From Silene noctiflora (taxonomy: Eukaryota; Streptophyta; Magnoliopsida; Caryophyllales; Caryophyllaceae), in assembly GCA_009801015.1 (NCBI GenBank), contig VHZZ01009306.1:1212-28382 (forward strand): 27,171 nt of DNA, given 5' to 3'. Each line of letters starts with the position of its first letter. The stretch's first letter is position 1. The notes below the pieces were generated by a model. It did not search any database and was not told the origin of the DNA. It saw nothing but the letters and a program-made list of their open reading frames with translations. Both the position numbers and the translations under genes were made by a program. Positions 1-11,000 of the stretch are shown here, one piece after another.

Positions 1-848
1 TATCTTTTTGTAGCAATTGTGTGACCTCTTATGTTGAAAAAGAGAAGTATTATGAAGCAAAGAAAAAGAAAAAGAAAAGAAAAAAAAAAGTCTCGAAAAG
101 AAAGAAAAGAAAAAAAAAGATGAAAAAGGAAAAGAAAAAAAAAAGTTTCGAAAAAAAAAATGTTTGCTTCATTCAGTTTTGTTAAGAGGTCGTGTGTGGT
201 AATTGCTGGAGTCTAATGCACATTTGGAGAGCCTTTACATTTCTCTCATATGTTGTCAAAGTTGAGATTATTTCTCCAGTTGGATGTTTGTTTTATTTCN
301 TATTAGATTTGGCTATTGGTCTAGCGCTGCGACTACCGTNTGAGCCTCACATATCCATACGTGCTTTTGCACAAGCCACTTCTATACCCATGCCACTTTA
401 CCACCTTTCTGTCCTTGATACATGTACTTGGTCTGTTTTGTGAATGCNTATTAGTTGGAGAATCTCTTATCACATTAGATTGCATGCATATTTCATAAGT
501 CGAGTGAGAGTCTTATTTCTTTCTATCTTACATATATCTCACCCTTATGAGTGCATGAGTGAAACCGCGAGAATCCGACAAAATTGTCTTGCAAGGTTGA
601 AAAGTATTTGGCTGAGTCTCGGTATCATGTCACATCTTGAGTAAGAGCCGCGTTAGTCTATTACCCGTGTCTTTGAATTTGTTTTATTGGCACAATTTTG
701 GTCATTACTTTGTTATAGATGTGGACAGCTGGGATTTGTATGTGCCTAGACATTTGCTCTGAGTTATTCATTCGCCATATGTTTGTTGATCTTTGTTTGG
801 TCTGACTGCTTTGCTTGAGGGCAAGCAAAGGTTTGGTTTGGGGGAGTT
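1..848 (+). mobile_element. 3' end of the internal region of a Ty3/gypsy LTR retrotransposon
   Basis: The segment ends in the polypurine tract TTTGGGGGAG (838-847 region) directly before the LTR, the usual order at the 3' end of Tat/Athila-type elements. A purine-rich A/G stretch fills about 38-165. No protein domain is readable; short open frames at 192-644 show no family resemblance. Three N bases occur at 300, 340 and 447. Confidence 0.7.
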
Positions 849-2041
849 TGATGTATCACTTTCATATATACTTTTATAGCTCCCTTTATACTATTTTACA
901 TACCGTTTCGTGCCTATTTTATCATTTATATGCCTTATTTCAATGAATTGTCGATACTGCCGCTATTTTGTGTTTTGATGCAGAAATGACTCGTTACGAG
1001 TATGATCAAGCTAAGATTAGCATGGCGGAGACGGCATAGAAGAATACACGAAGCATGGCACGAGAAACGAGGAAGCACGAAGTCTAGAAGAGGAAAGAAG
1101 AGGAGAAGAGTCTGTGAAGATGGTTCCTCGATCGAGTCACTGCTGGCTCGATCGAGCAGCTGTCCTCGATCGAATCACCTCTGGCTCGATCGAGGATCCT
1201 CTCTGGCGGGCTTATTTCCGGATTTTCCTAAAACGATTATCTTTTGTTATAAATTAGAAACTCGTGTTTTATTGGGGGATTACGTTATATTTTGCTTGGA
1301 TATTGCTGGAAAACTCTCTCAGAACCCTAATCTTTCCCTTGTATGGTACTAATCTTTCTTCATTAATTAATCGTTGATTGTTTTATGCTCATTAATTATT
1401 GTTTTATGCTTTCAATCATGTTTTCATTCTTAATCGTTATTGTTGTTGTTATAGTTATGAGTAGCTAATCCCCTCATCTAGGATGAAGGGGATCTAGGTT
1501 AATCAAAAGGGAAAATCAATTAGTTGCTATTGATATCGTTAAAGTTGTTGTTTGATTATTGTAATTCTTCTAGTTAATCAACTTGAGGCCTGAGTTATTA
1601 ATTAGTGTAGCGAATTGATCTTATCGTCGACCGGGTTAGAATTGATATAGGCTGCGATAATCGAATAGAGAGTATCTAATCATAGCGACCGCATGTTAGA
1701 ATCGATCTAAAGGGCATAATTGAGTCGACCGATCTTATGACCTTAAACAACTTGATAGATTTAGCAATTGATTGATAATCCCCGATTGACTGACCTAGTG
1801 AACCGTAAATCCTATACTTTTAATAATATCATTAAAACCTTCATTTAATTACTTGCAATTAGTTTATTAGAATCAACACAAAACAAACCCCCCGAATTTG
1901 GTTACTTTAGACAACTTAAATATTTACAGACTTAGCTTTCACCGCCTCCCTGTGGATTCGATACCTGTCTTACTGCTAGCTATTCTTGTTAGTCCTGAGA
2001 TAGATTTACTTTGGTTTGGTGATACGACTTTAGCCACATCA
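849..2041 (+). mobile_element. 3' LTR of a Ty3/gypsy retrotransposon, 1193 bases
   Basis: The borders are exact six-base inverted ends, TGATGT (849-854) and ACATCA (2036-2041), and a polypurine tract adjoins the left edge. A TATAAAT box lies at about 1248. The U5 part carries CTCCCTGTGGATTCGATACC, a sequence typical of Tat/Athila-like plant LTRs. Four CTCGATCGA repeats start at 1127, 1147, 1165 and 1185. The five bases after the LTR (AGCCT) should be the target duplication, but the other copy lies outside the window. Confidence 0.82.
1127..1194 (+). repeat. Four-copy CTCGATCGA tandem repeat in the LTR
   Basis: Palindromic CTCGATCGAG or a one-base variant recurs at 20-, 18- and 20-base spacing, separated by spacers resembling TCACTGCTGG. 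It sits just upstream of the probable LTR TATA box, so it may be an enhancer-like part of U3; that role is inferred. Confidence 0.8.
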
Positions 2042-2076
2042 AGCCTCTTTTAGTTATATATATTGATTTCAACTTC

Positions 2077-2091
2077 AATAATATTTGACAA
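2077..2091 (+). repeat. Left target-site duplication of the 2092-3638 insertion
   Basis: AATAATATTTGACAA occurs here and, with one mismatch, at 3639-3653, flanking the insertion in direct orientation. The 15-base length fits target-primed (LINE-type) insertion. Confidence 0.7.
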
Positions 2092-2199
2092 GAAATCCCC
2101 TCTCGCTTCTCTCTTAAAACAAAAACCCCAAAACCTAATCCTCTTTGAGCCGCTGCCTCCGCCTTCCACCCTATGTCCTCCCATCTTCTCCTACCCTGG

Positions 2200-2236
2200 T
2201 CGCCGGAGATGAGGTCGATGACCTCATCTCCGGCGA
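2200..2236. repeat. Perfect 17-base inverted repeat, 3-base loop
   Basis: The arms 2200-2216 and 2220-2236 (starting TCGCCGGAGATGAGG) are exact reverse complements around GAT. In RNA this would be a stable GC-rich hairpin near the 5' end of the retroelement transcript. Confidence 0.85.
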
Positions 2237-2508
2237 TTGATTGCATCTCCTTTTCTTATCACTTCCAATTTTGACCCCACTGTTTTGGTTTTCTTTAGCC
2301 TTCGATCGATCCGTCTCCGTCTTCGGTGTTGGTGGGTGTTGTCTGCCTCGGTGGTCTTCCTTTGTCCCGATCGTCCTCCTTTTCCTTGCTCCTTCCTTGG
2401 TCAGTCTTGCATGCAATCCTGGGGTATGTTCCCCGACCCCTCTCCCCTTCCCCCACTCCCTGGTAAGGCTATTTTACCCGACCCTGGTCTGTTTTGTTTC
2501 CGTCTGTC

Positions 2509-2732
2509 CTTGGGATGGGTTTAACCCCTCTCTTTTGAGTCTTGGTGGTTTATGTGGTGTTTTCTTTGGTTCGATATGGTGTACCCCTTCCCCTCGCCCC
2601 CTCGCCCCCTCCCCCACCTATCGGGTCCTTGGGATGGACATAATCCATCGGTTTCGTGTTTTTTTGTGGTTTTTCCCTGTGGATGATATGGTGTTCCCCT
2701 TCCCCTCGCCCCCTCCCCCCACCTATCGGTCC
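2509..2732 (+). repeat. Imperfect tandem duplication, units of about 105-119 bases
   Basis: Two units each begin near TTGGGATGG and end in GATATGGTGT, then a C-rich block, then CACCTATCGG (2573-2628 and 2685-2732). The copies differ by an extra CGCCCCCT and by spacing changes. Tandem units are common in LINE 5' regions. Confidence 0.7.
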
Positions 2733-3638
2733 ATTTTGGGCTTCTTTATGCTACTTGTTTGGGCCTGGGTGTTTTAGCCCGGTTGCATGTAAGGTTGCAG
2801 GTAAGGTTGGTTGTCAGGTATAGGTTCTTGGGATTTCTTTTGGGTGTCTTTGGTGGCCGTGTCCTTTGGTGTGGGCAGGCTCTTCGTCAGCCGCGATGGG
2901 TTTGGTGGGTCTGGTGTTTTCTTTGTATGAGGTGGGTTAGAATTGGTGTGGTTTTGTCCGTTTTGAGGTGTAATCGGGTAGGTCCAACTTGGGTCGGATG
3001 TGGTGTTGGTTTGGTTGGATTCGGTGGTCTGCTTCTCTTTATCGTCCATGATGTTATTTAGTTGTCTTTTGTTCTTTTTGTTGTCCCTAATGATAATAAT
3101 ATTAATAATAACAACCTTTTATGAGAATAATGACGAGATGAGGCTTTGTCTGGTTTATGTTAGGTGCATCCTGGGATAGTTCCATGTCCATGCGCTTGGT
3201 TGAGGAGCATTTTGTGTATTGGTCTGTTTGCTGGTGCGACTACTTTGGTTGTTGTGCTTTGGTCTGTCAGGTTGGTTCTTCAAGATGCAGGAGATCTTTC
3301 TCCTTTAGAGGCAAGTCTGTTTGGCTTGTTTTCGCCTTTCCCTTTCTACGTCTTTGTGGCGTAAGTGCGTCTTGTTCCCGGCACTTGTCAGAGCAAATGT
3401 CTCGATGGTCTTTGGGAGTCTCGTGCCATGTTGGTGCCGTGCATGATGATGTTCAAGTCCAAGTTAACGTTCTACACCAACATGTTTCAGTTTCCCGACA
3501 TCTCATCTACCGTTCTAGTTTAATAGGAAGTTGTAATTTTATTTTCAATATGGTTGTAGATATGTACGACTCTATGAGTCGTCGTACTGCTTGTATGTAA
3601 CTCCTATCTTTACAGCTGCCCAAAAAAATAATAATAAT

Positions 3639-3653
3639 AATAATATTCGACAA
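3639..3653 (+). repeat. Right target-site duplication of the 2092-3638 insertion
   Basis: AATAATATTCGACAA, one mismatch from 2077-2091, directly after the TAA tail. Confidence 0.68.
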
Positions 3654-3943
3654 ATACTCATCTATAATAGGTGGGTAGCATTACAAACAAATTGAAGTTG
3701 AATAATATTTGACAAATTGGTTATCTGAAAATGAAGCATCATAACAGAACTTCTGCAAAAAAAAACATGATTATATCGATGTGAATGAAGAAATGTGTTC
3801 ATATATACAAATCTAATCCAGTTACCTATACAATTCAATTTTCATCAGTCCTAGCTAAGTGGCTCAATTTGCAGTCATCTTCACTTGATTGATCCACACC
3901 ATTCCCGACACTACGCGAACTTCATAAAATGAATAGCTAAAAC
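3654..3943. other. Unassigned AT-rich DNA between two retroelements
   Basis: No gene or domain is visible on either strand. A third copy of AATAATATTTGACAA lies at 3701-3715. Confidence 0.5.
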
Positions 3944-3977
3944 TTTTTTTTTTTTTTGACAACTGTAAAGAAGAAGC

Positions 3978-4364
3978 CTACACACGTCTCGCTTCTTGAG
4001 CAAGATCATGTGCAAACCTACTGTCAGACCTCTTAATAAACGAAAAACTCAAGCAGTGAAAGAATAGGTAAAGGTTTCGCATATCATCTAAAATGCCTTT
4101 GACTTGATGATGCTCCATTGCCAATCCGCAGAGTTGTTGAAGAACCTGCAAACAATCCGAGAAGATTGCCACGTGCCAGACCTTGCTATTGCGTGCCCAT
4201 TCCAATGCGTTCTTGATCCCAATCGCCTCTGCCTGAAGTGAGCTTTCAGCTTGAATTTTAGATTTATGTATCGCGATGATATTACCACTATAATCTCGAG
4301 CCACCCATCCAATAGCAGAATCCTGAATATTTTTCCATGCTGCGTCCACTTGAATGTTAATCAT
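3978..4364 (-). pseudogene. LINE RNase H domain (RVT_3 type), detached by frameshift
   Basis: 128 codons with INIQVDAAW (Asp7), QAEAIGIKNALEWA (Glu46), VAIFSDCLQV (Asp70) and RFAHDLAQEA near the end, the RNase H pattern of plant LINEs, where the last position is often His. The domain itself has no stop. It degrades the RNA strand of the hybrid during LINE copying. The ATG at 4364 is probably not a natural start; the frame is separated from the upstream part by a frameshift. Confidence 0.85.
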
Positions 4365-4786
4365 TCCACATTGTCCTTTCGCTCCACATAAAAAACCGGG
4401 CGACCCTCCGTCAGGTCATCTCCCCCCTCACTTCCATCCTCCACTTTCCCTAGACGAGCCCCAGTCTCTTTTCCTTCCATGGCCGCCAACACGACGGACA
4501 TTTTATCCATCCATAGATTGAAAAACATTTGTGGGTTAAAGGAAGCACCATTAAACCAAATAGCATTCCTAATGGCCCAAATACACCAAAGAATCGCCAC
4601 GAACTTGACGATTCTTGTATCCCTATCCTCCAAATTTTCTAAATAGTAGATCCAATTTACAATCCATTCCCTTACCGATAACCGAGAGTCCCCCTCGTAT
4701 TTTATACCCAGCTCAGACCCTTGCCATATTCTCTTTGTTATATCACAATCCCTAAACAGGGGTTCTAGATCTCCTATATATAACAT
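4361..4786 (-). pseudogene. LINE zf-RVT/linker fragment
   Basis: An open frame of 141 codons. Residues 10-22 and 60-78 resemble the zf-RVT region and the WCIWxxRN motif that follow plant LINE reverse transcriptases. Normally the frame would continue into RNase H; here it stops at the point where RNase H continues in another frame, so a small indel has broken the polyprotein. Confidence 0.8.
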
Positions 4787-4868
4787 TAATTCCGACTATA
4801 TTTACAACGGTAAAATAGTAGATTATTGTCTACCATGTGTTTCTCACTGAAACTTCATGACTATCGGT

Positions 4869-5015
4869 TTAGTCTTGAGATGTAGTAGAATATTCAAAAA
4901 GCAGTCTCTGTGAGGGTGCAGACTGTAATAACAGCCGGAGACGGCTTGTGAGCTTATATATCAATGTCCATTGCATCGCCATCTCTGAGTCCTTCATCTG
5001 CCTCACAATAGACGC
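4869..5015 (-). CDS. TIC236: TIC236 exon 23 (residues 2111-2158 and stop)
   Basis: Terminal coding exon encoding ASIVRQMKDSEMAMQWTLIY, then KLTSRLRLLLQSAP and the end LLFEYSTTSQD with stop TAA at 4871-4869. The acceptor is CTTTCAG|GCG. The 3' UTR continues toward the LINE remnant beginning about 70 bases on. Confidence 0.96.
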   Translation of the reverse strand, partial: ASIVRQMKDSEMAMQWTLIYKLTSRLRLLLQSAPSQRLLFEYSTTSQD

Positions 5016-8000
5016 CTGAAAGAAGAATAAAAACATGAAAAGCCATAGGAAGCAAGAAAAGATGAACCAAGAATCACAAATCTAGGTAGACAGGACAACC
5101 ACCAATAGTCTAACACAGTACAATAGACAATCGAAATGACTGGAACTTAGCATTAAGAGTTAAATTTTTTGGTATGTCTATTCTACTACTGCTACAAATC
5201 CTATGACAACATGACCCCAGTTGCTAAAAGGCTCCTGCCTCTAATGAGGTAAGGGGCCGACAACCTTACACTCTTGTTGAAAACTGAAAACACAGTTTGT
5301 TTCCGGATGATTTATAGTCATTATAGATCATAATTGAAAAAATGGGTTAAGAATCGCAAGCACTGACAGCTGCATAATATAAGAAATGCCAGCAAGTTTA
5401 ATACTCCGTAATCAAGATTTTCATTCCAACATATTCCTAGGCCAAAAGTTGTGGGTCTTTGAATTCTTTGAAAATGGCAAAACCTTGATTGGAAAAGCTA
5501 TTACATAAAATAAACAAGATGGATATACACATGTACAAGCACTTTGGTAAATAAAAGATGCACCAATAACCTGAAGGCGTTTTCCAAGTTGGACTTCAAC
5601 TTCTGTGCCAAATGATATATTGCTGGCAAGAGATTTAAGGGGATCAACTGTGGGATCAACTGACAGGAGACTAGGAATCTGTGGTGCATAAACCAGCCTC
5701 CATCGTGCTTGTCCAAACTCTCCCTTCCCCTCTATTCTAGGCATTAATGTCTCAAGTGTAGAAGTCGCAAGCTTCTTAAGAGCTAGTTGTCCATCCCCTT
5801 CCAGAATAGACTCTGCTAGCTGACTCTCAAAAACTCTAGCAGCCTGCAAAAGGAATTTAAGCATCCAAATCAGATCATCGCTTGGAAAGATCCTTAGATG
5901 ATTCCTATGAGACGGTCTTGCAATAACTTATTGGAAGAACGCGTCACACCTGAAACTACATGATCACTTACTGTTGACTAATGATGTAGAAGACGTCACT
6001 AAGTAAAAGGATCATTGTCAATGACAAAATGGTCACTAACAAAACGGTCACTAACAATATAAGAGTTACTATTAGTATATCTACAAGGTTTCTTCAATTT
6101 CTAATTAAAGTGGTCTCACGATAATCATATCATGAGACTGAAATTTGAGATAATCCAAGGGGGGCTATGGATAAAGGAAGGAAACTTGTGCGTCATGAGA
6201 ATACTCTCTCAAAAGTGGACCGTTTTTATGAAAAATATAATAATATAAACACAAAAAGTACAACTAAAATGAACACTTTACCTCAGTTGGAGAGAGGACA
6301 TCTTGCTCAACAGAGCGTGTTGAGGTTACTACCAGCTTCTCATGCCAATTACTAGCCCTGCCTTGAATCCTAAATTGCCACTCTGATCCAACCAAAGCCA
6401 GATCCAATGTTGGATCTAATCCATTATCGGGCTCAAACTTTGCAATATTGACATGTTCCCGTTTAAGCCTTATCTGTCATTGAAAATACACTATGAGAAC
6501 ATTTGACGGCAATTTAGTGCTGATATGGATTAACAGTTGAGACTTACCTGAGTTGCAACAAGATTAACATCGCCATTTTCAAAGGTGAGAACTCCTTTAG
6601 GTTTAATCAGTTTAGGATGTGCCACGCCATTAAGGTCTAGTTCCCCGCTCACAGCAAAATTTAGGATCAAAGGATAAACAATTCTTAGCTCTGGTCCAAG
6701 TAGAAGCTTTAAATTGTTCAGTTGTACATCCACCTTTGGGGTCTTACTCACTTGCTCTGATTGCTTACCTACTTCAGCTTGATTTCCTGTCAATGTTGGA
6801 GGTAAATGCGAGATTGAACATAGCTATTCTTGGGCCATGCCGGCCAGAAGACCTTACCCATCCTTCCCACAGTTATAACGGACGTGGATATGTGTTAGAA
6901 ATTGGTGATAAAGCAGACGGGTCAAGCATAGCCCACCAATTTAAAAGGGCAGATACGGACACAAAGAAAAGCCCATCTGTCGTCCCATTAGGCCCATTTC
7001 TTAATATAATTTTTATCTTAAAAGATTTTCTCTGCTAATGTTATGTCAGCTTAAAAAGGGAAATGGAAAACATAATAGGTAACACGATATGTAAACCATA
7101 GAGGTTGAACTGTTATCTATATCTAATATTACACCTTAATATAAGTGTTTTTAGGGAGAATAAAGCCTTTTATTAGAGTTATGTTGACAAATTAAATTGT
7201 TTTTCTTCAATTTCAACAACAGCTTTATCAAGTCTCACAAATTTATATTTTGCTTTATTTTTTAAAAAATTACATTACAAGCCTGCGGAGTGCTAGCCCA
7301 TGGGTGGTCAGGCCTGCTAGACAGCTAGAGTAGGTGTGGCAAGATACAGTATTTGACGCGAATAGAGGACGTGTTCTGACGTACCCAACCCACAAGGCAA
7401 TATATGTCATAATGCCTCGGCCCGTATACTGCCCTAACTGCAAATGATCACTGTAACTGTGGGGTGTCGGAGTTGCAAAGTAAACAATAAATAGGGCAAG
7501 TGTCCAGACCTACTGAACAAGTAAGCACATAATAGACATGCCTCACCTACAGTTAGGTTGTACGAGTACTAAAAAATACGAGAATTCAAAACAGCAAAAA
7601 AAAGAAGAATAAAACACCAGAGATGGACGACATTTGTCCACTGCTATAACCATACCAGAGAATTGCAAGGGGCTGGAGTTTGAGGTAGCAGGTTCAGAAC
7701 CAAAAAACCGTGAGACATATCTTGCAGCAACCACTCGACTATAACTGTCCTTTGGAAGTCTAGTCTGATTAGAAGGCAATCTGTTGAATGGAGCAGCTCC
7801 ACTGCCCTTATCATGAGGCAGGTATGCTTCCCCGTGACATAACTTTATTTTTCCAGATATACTAGGTTGCAAAATAGATCCCGTTATTTGCAACTGTGAG
7901 TCCACCTGGCCGCTTTAAGAGAATCAACAAAGTCAGCCTTTGAAGAAAGCACAAGAATAGTGGCAAGGTAAATCACTGTTCAACTAACTATTACAAACTG

Positions 8001-11000
8001 AAACCTGGGTGAGATACGTCACCGGAAAGAATATTGCTCCCTGTCTCTTTGATACTTTAAAAAAAAAGTAGGACAAAATCTAAGAAACACGACAAAAGCC
8101 CCCGGGAACAATTAATATCCCCTTCTACTTTTCTCTTTCCTAATTCTACGGGTGTAGTGGATGGATAGTTTGTTCATTTACATTAATAGTAGTTTCTCAA
8201 AAAGACGATTTGAAAGATATCAAAGAAAACGAGGGAGTATTCATTTTCCTTCCAAGTGTTAAACGTGGTGGTAGAATTAGGACCCACGAAGTTTCAAACA
8301 GAGTGATTCTCGCTTGCTGACCTTTGACGGATTATAACAAATAAATCAAACAAATTTGACATAGTTACCTACCTTAATACATTTTTTGCCCTTACTTCCA
8401 GAACTTCGCATTTCACATCAATCTTATCATCAAGGGAGGCTTCAGCAGATGTAAGAGGCAGGTTCCCCTTTAGTAGTAGTTTTCCACGTCTGCTAACTCT
8501 ACTTTCCAATGAGCTAATGCACAATCTATTTGATTTTACAAGGACTCTTCCACCTAGGTTCGTAAGAGGTTTGCGAAGCACAGGTGAGGAAACAGATGCT
8601 CGGTGGAAAGTTGCCGATCCATCAAGCTCCGGCTGTTCCACAGTACCTCTCACCTGAGTGATTTGAAACACATCAATATATTAGAGTAACATAGTCAAGC
8701 AACTTATGTACAAACGATTAACATCAACAACATTATCCCATGGGCTCAAGGGCTCCCATCAATTGTGAGAAAGGAGGGTTTGATGTGAACAACCATAACC
8801 CTATGGTGTTCCCCTATTGTAAGCACCACAAAAAGGCTATTTACAGAAGAGCCAAAGGCCCAAAACAGTAGAATTAAATGACTGCTACGTCATAATAAAA
8901 GGATGCAAACCAGTTAATGAGCCTTTTTTGTTTTATTGCATCATAATCTGAACCGAAGGATGGTGAGAGATGGAATTATGGAAACACTTTGGTACAAACG
9001 ATAAAAGAAAAAAAAAGTTGAAATAAACTTCCAACGAAAAAGAGCATCCATAGAGGCTTAACAACCTGAAGCATGATTTCTGCATTGCCGTGAAGCCAAT
9101 CGGCATAGGGACACAAAGCTGTTAGGAGCATCATTCCCCCATCCTTTATGTCAGCATCAACTCTGACTTCTCCCACATCTAACAAATTCCAATTTAGACC
9201 TCTCAGACTTTCGGCCAGCTGAACATCCCAACCATCTTCATTTCTCTCTCTGGAACCTTTCTTTTCTGAATCTCCATCAGCAGGTTCTCTTACCCTACTC
9301 TTAGTCCAACCAGGACTCCAGATCGATTTTCCTGCACTAGTATCTGTATCTTCCGCGTTGAGATCATTATTGGGCACAAAAGTCACTGGAACACTTCCTT
9401 GAACATGGACATGACCATTTTGTATGATGGGTTCAAACTTAGCATTGAAAAGAAAACGGCTTCCAGAGGTCACGGAAGCAACTACTTCAGCCCGACCAAG
9501 ATCGATCCCTCCAATAGCACCATCCAGAAGCCTCACTTGAACATCACACTCGGGTTTCAAGAGATTGCCACGTAGATCACCCTCCATGTGCAGTATCCCT
9601 CTGACTGGTGCTAACAATTGTCTCAATGAACGTATAGCATTAGTGGTCGAAGATTCAATTACCTGAACAAGCATAGGTACTAGACTAACTGGGAAGTTTA
9701 GGACTGCAAAATGAAGATTTGTCTTGGGGCCCAGTAACGTCCCATCAGCATGGATGGTAGCATTATCCTTCTGGATAAATATCTTCTCAAGGCGTAAACC
9801 ATCATCATTGCTGTACGCACCAATTGCTTGAACACGCTGTGTTTTATAAGCTCCCCATTCCCAGTCATCTCCATGGAAGTCAAATTCCGCCTGAAGTATA
9901 TAAAGGTTAGCCCATTATGGGAGCCAATTATTTACCACTATATTATTAAGCCTAGTATATTTACGGGTAAATTGATTATTACTCCTTATATAATCCATAT
10001 TTTGGAACTTACTCCCTTATATAATTTTTTTCAAACTTAATATCACCAAATTTTACTCTGATCAAGCCAAAAAAAACAGAAAATCACCGAATTGCCCTTG
10101 TGTTATGTTCTCATACAATAGTCTTAAATCACAATTAGAAAAGTCATCCATCTTCATCTTTCTCTCCTCAAACTAAAACACCATCAACAATACACACTCT
10201 CACTGAATCAAGGTTGTCTACAACTAAGAATCGTACTGAAACAAACCCTCACCAACATCACCAGTTAGGACGCTATGCTCATATAATTTGGTATGTATTT
10301 AATTCCCCTATTTCATTATTGCGTGACTCTTTGTATTTTGATTGATTAAGTTTTAGGTATTTAATTCTTTACTTAATATATTTAAGGATAAAAGTTCGCA
10401 AATTTGTTGATAGTGGTTATATATAGCATAGCATGTTGGGTAACCCCTAATTTGTTAAATTGTTTTTTTTTTTTTTTCCCGTGTTCAATGTTAATAGGAA
10501 TGTTATTGCGTATATCAATTGTTTTTACTTAATAAACCTTGTGTATTTACAATAACTGTAGGGATAGGTTGCCCCTGGTATAAAGCTATGGGAGAAGACA
10601 GGTCTCCCTGAAGAGTAATGTCAGGGAGGCCAAAATCCAAGAAGAGGAGGAAAGAGCCACGTAAGGGTGATGGGAATGGAGTTAAAAGGAAATATTATGG
10701 AGTTAAATGGGTGATGGGAATGTAAAAAAAAGGCTCAAATCCAAGAAGAGGAGGAGAGAAAATCCACAAATCTGGGTAGGAGGTTGATTTAAAATGGTCA
10801 TATTATAAGGCAAAGGGCAAATAGTCATAAGTAACAAAAATTAGTCATATCTCAAATTTTGGACGGAATATTCTGTTTTTTTTTTCCGGGATCATTAAAT
10901 GGAAGTAATTTTTGCGCAGAGTTAAATTTGGTGGTATTAAGTTTCAGAATCTGGATTATACAAGGGAGTAATTATCAATTTACCCTTTATTTAACAAATA

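Larger units (their letters stand above)
2092..3638 (+). mobile_element. Probable non-autonomous LINE-derived insertion, 1.55 kb
   Basis: The segment is bounded by a 15-base direct repeat and ends with an A run followed by TAA repeats (3621-3638), as in non-LTR elements. The left half is C/T-rich, the middle G/T-rich. It has no reverse transcriptase or RNase H and no convincing gene; open frames at 2241-2777 and 3157-3600 have biased composition and no family match. Its last bases, CTTTACAGCTGCC before the A tail, resemble CTTTACAGTTGTC before the tail of the nearby LINE, suggesting it may borrow the machinery of a related LINE. Confidence 0.6.
3944..4800 (-). mobile_element. 5'-truncated L1-type LINE with RNase H domain
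   Basis: Reading on the minus strand, the copy starts inside the cysteine-rich region after the reverse transcriptase (LFRDCDITKRIW, then ILWCIWAIRNAIWFNG), passes a charged linker and enters an RNase H domain. It ends 20 bases after the stop with a 14-base A tail (T run 3944-3957). Reverse transcriptase and ORF1 are missing. The 5' border is approximate; no clear target duplication was found. Confidence 0.85.

Noticed and set aside
192-644. Two short open frames in the Ty3/gypsy internal region
   Set aside because: Contain N bases, no retroviral domain, and lie just before the polypurine tract where coding sequence is usually absent.
1127-1194. Short regularly spaced repeats resembling a CRISPR array
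   Set aside because: Repeat units are about 10 bases with similar spacers inside an LTR of a plant genome.
1002-1352. 116-codon open frame inside the LTR
   Set aside because: Crosses the CTCGATCGA array and TATA region; LTR sequence, not a gene.
2241-2777. 178-codon open frame on the plus strand
   Set aside because: Composition is driven by C/T-rich sequence inside the retroelement; no domain or plausible start context, and it overlaps a tandem duplication.
3157-3600. 147-codon open frame on the plus strand
   Set aside because: No recognisable family, and it ends in the non-coding tail of the insertion.
3900-4960. Target-site duplication for the LINE remnant
   Set aside because: The only match found was an eight-base AACTTCAT on both sides, too short and wrongly placed to accept.
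9653-9680. Possible splice donor CAG|GTAATT inside exon 17
   Set aside because: Reading through keeps the conserved VPMLVQVIESS sequence, and no matching acceptor is needed.
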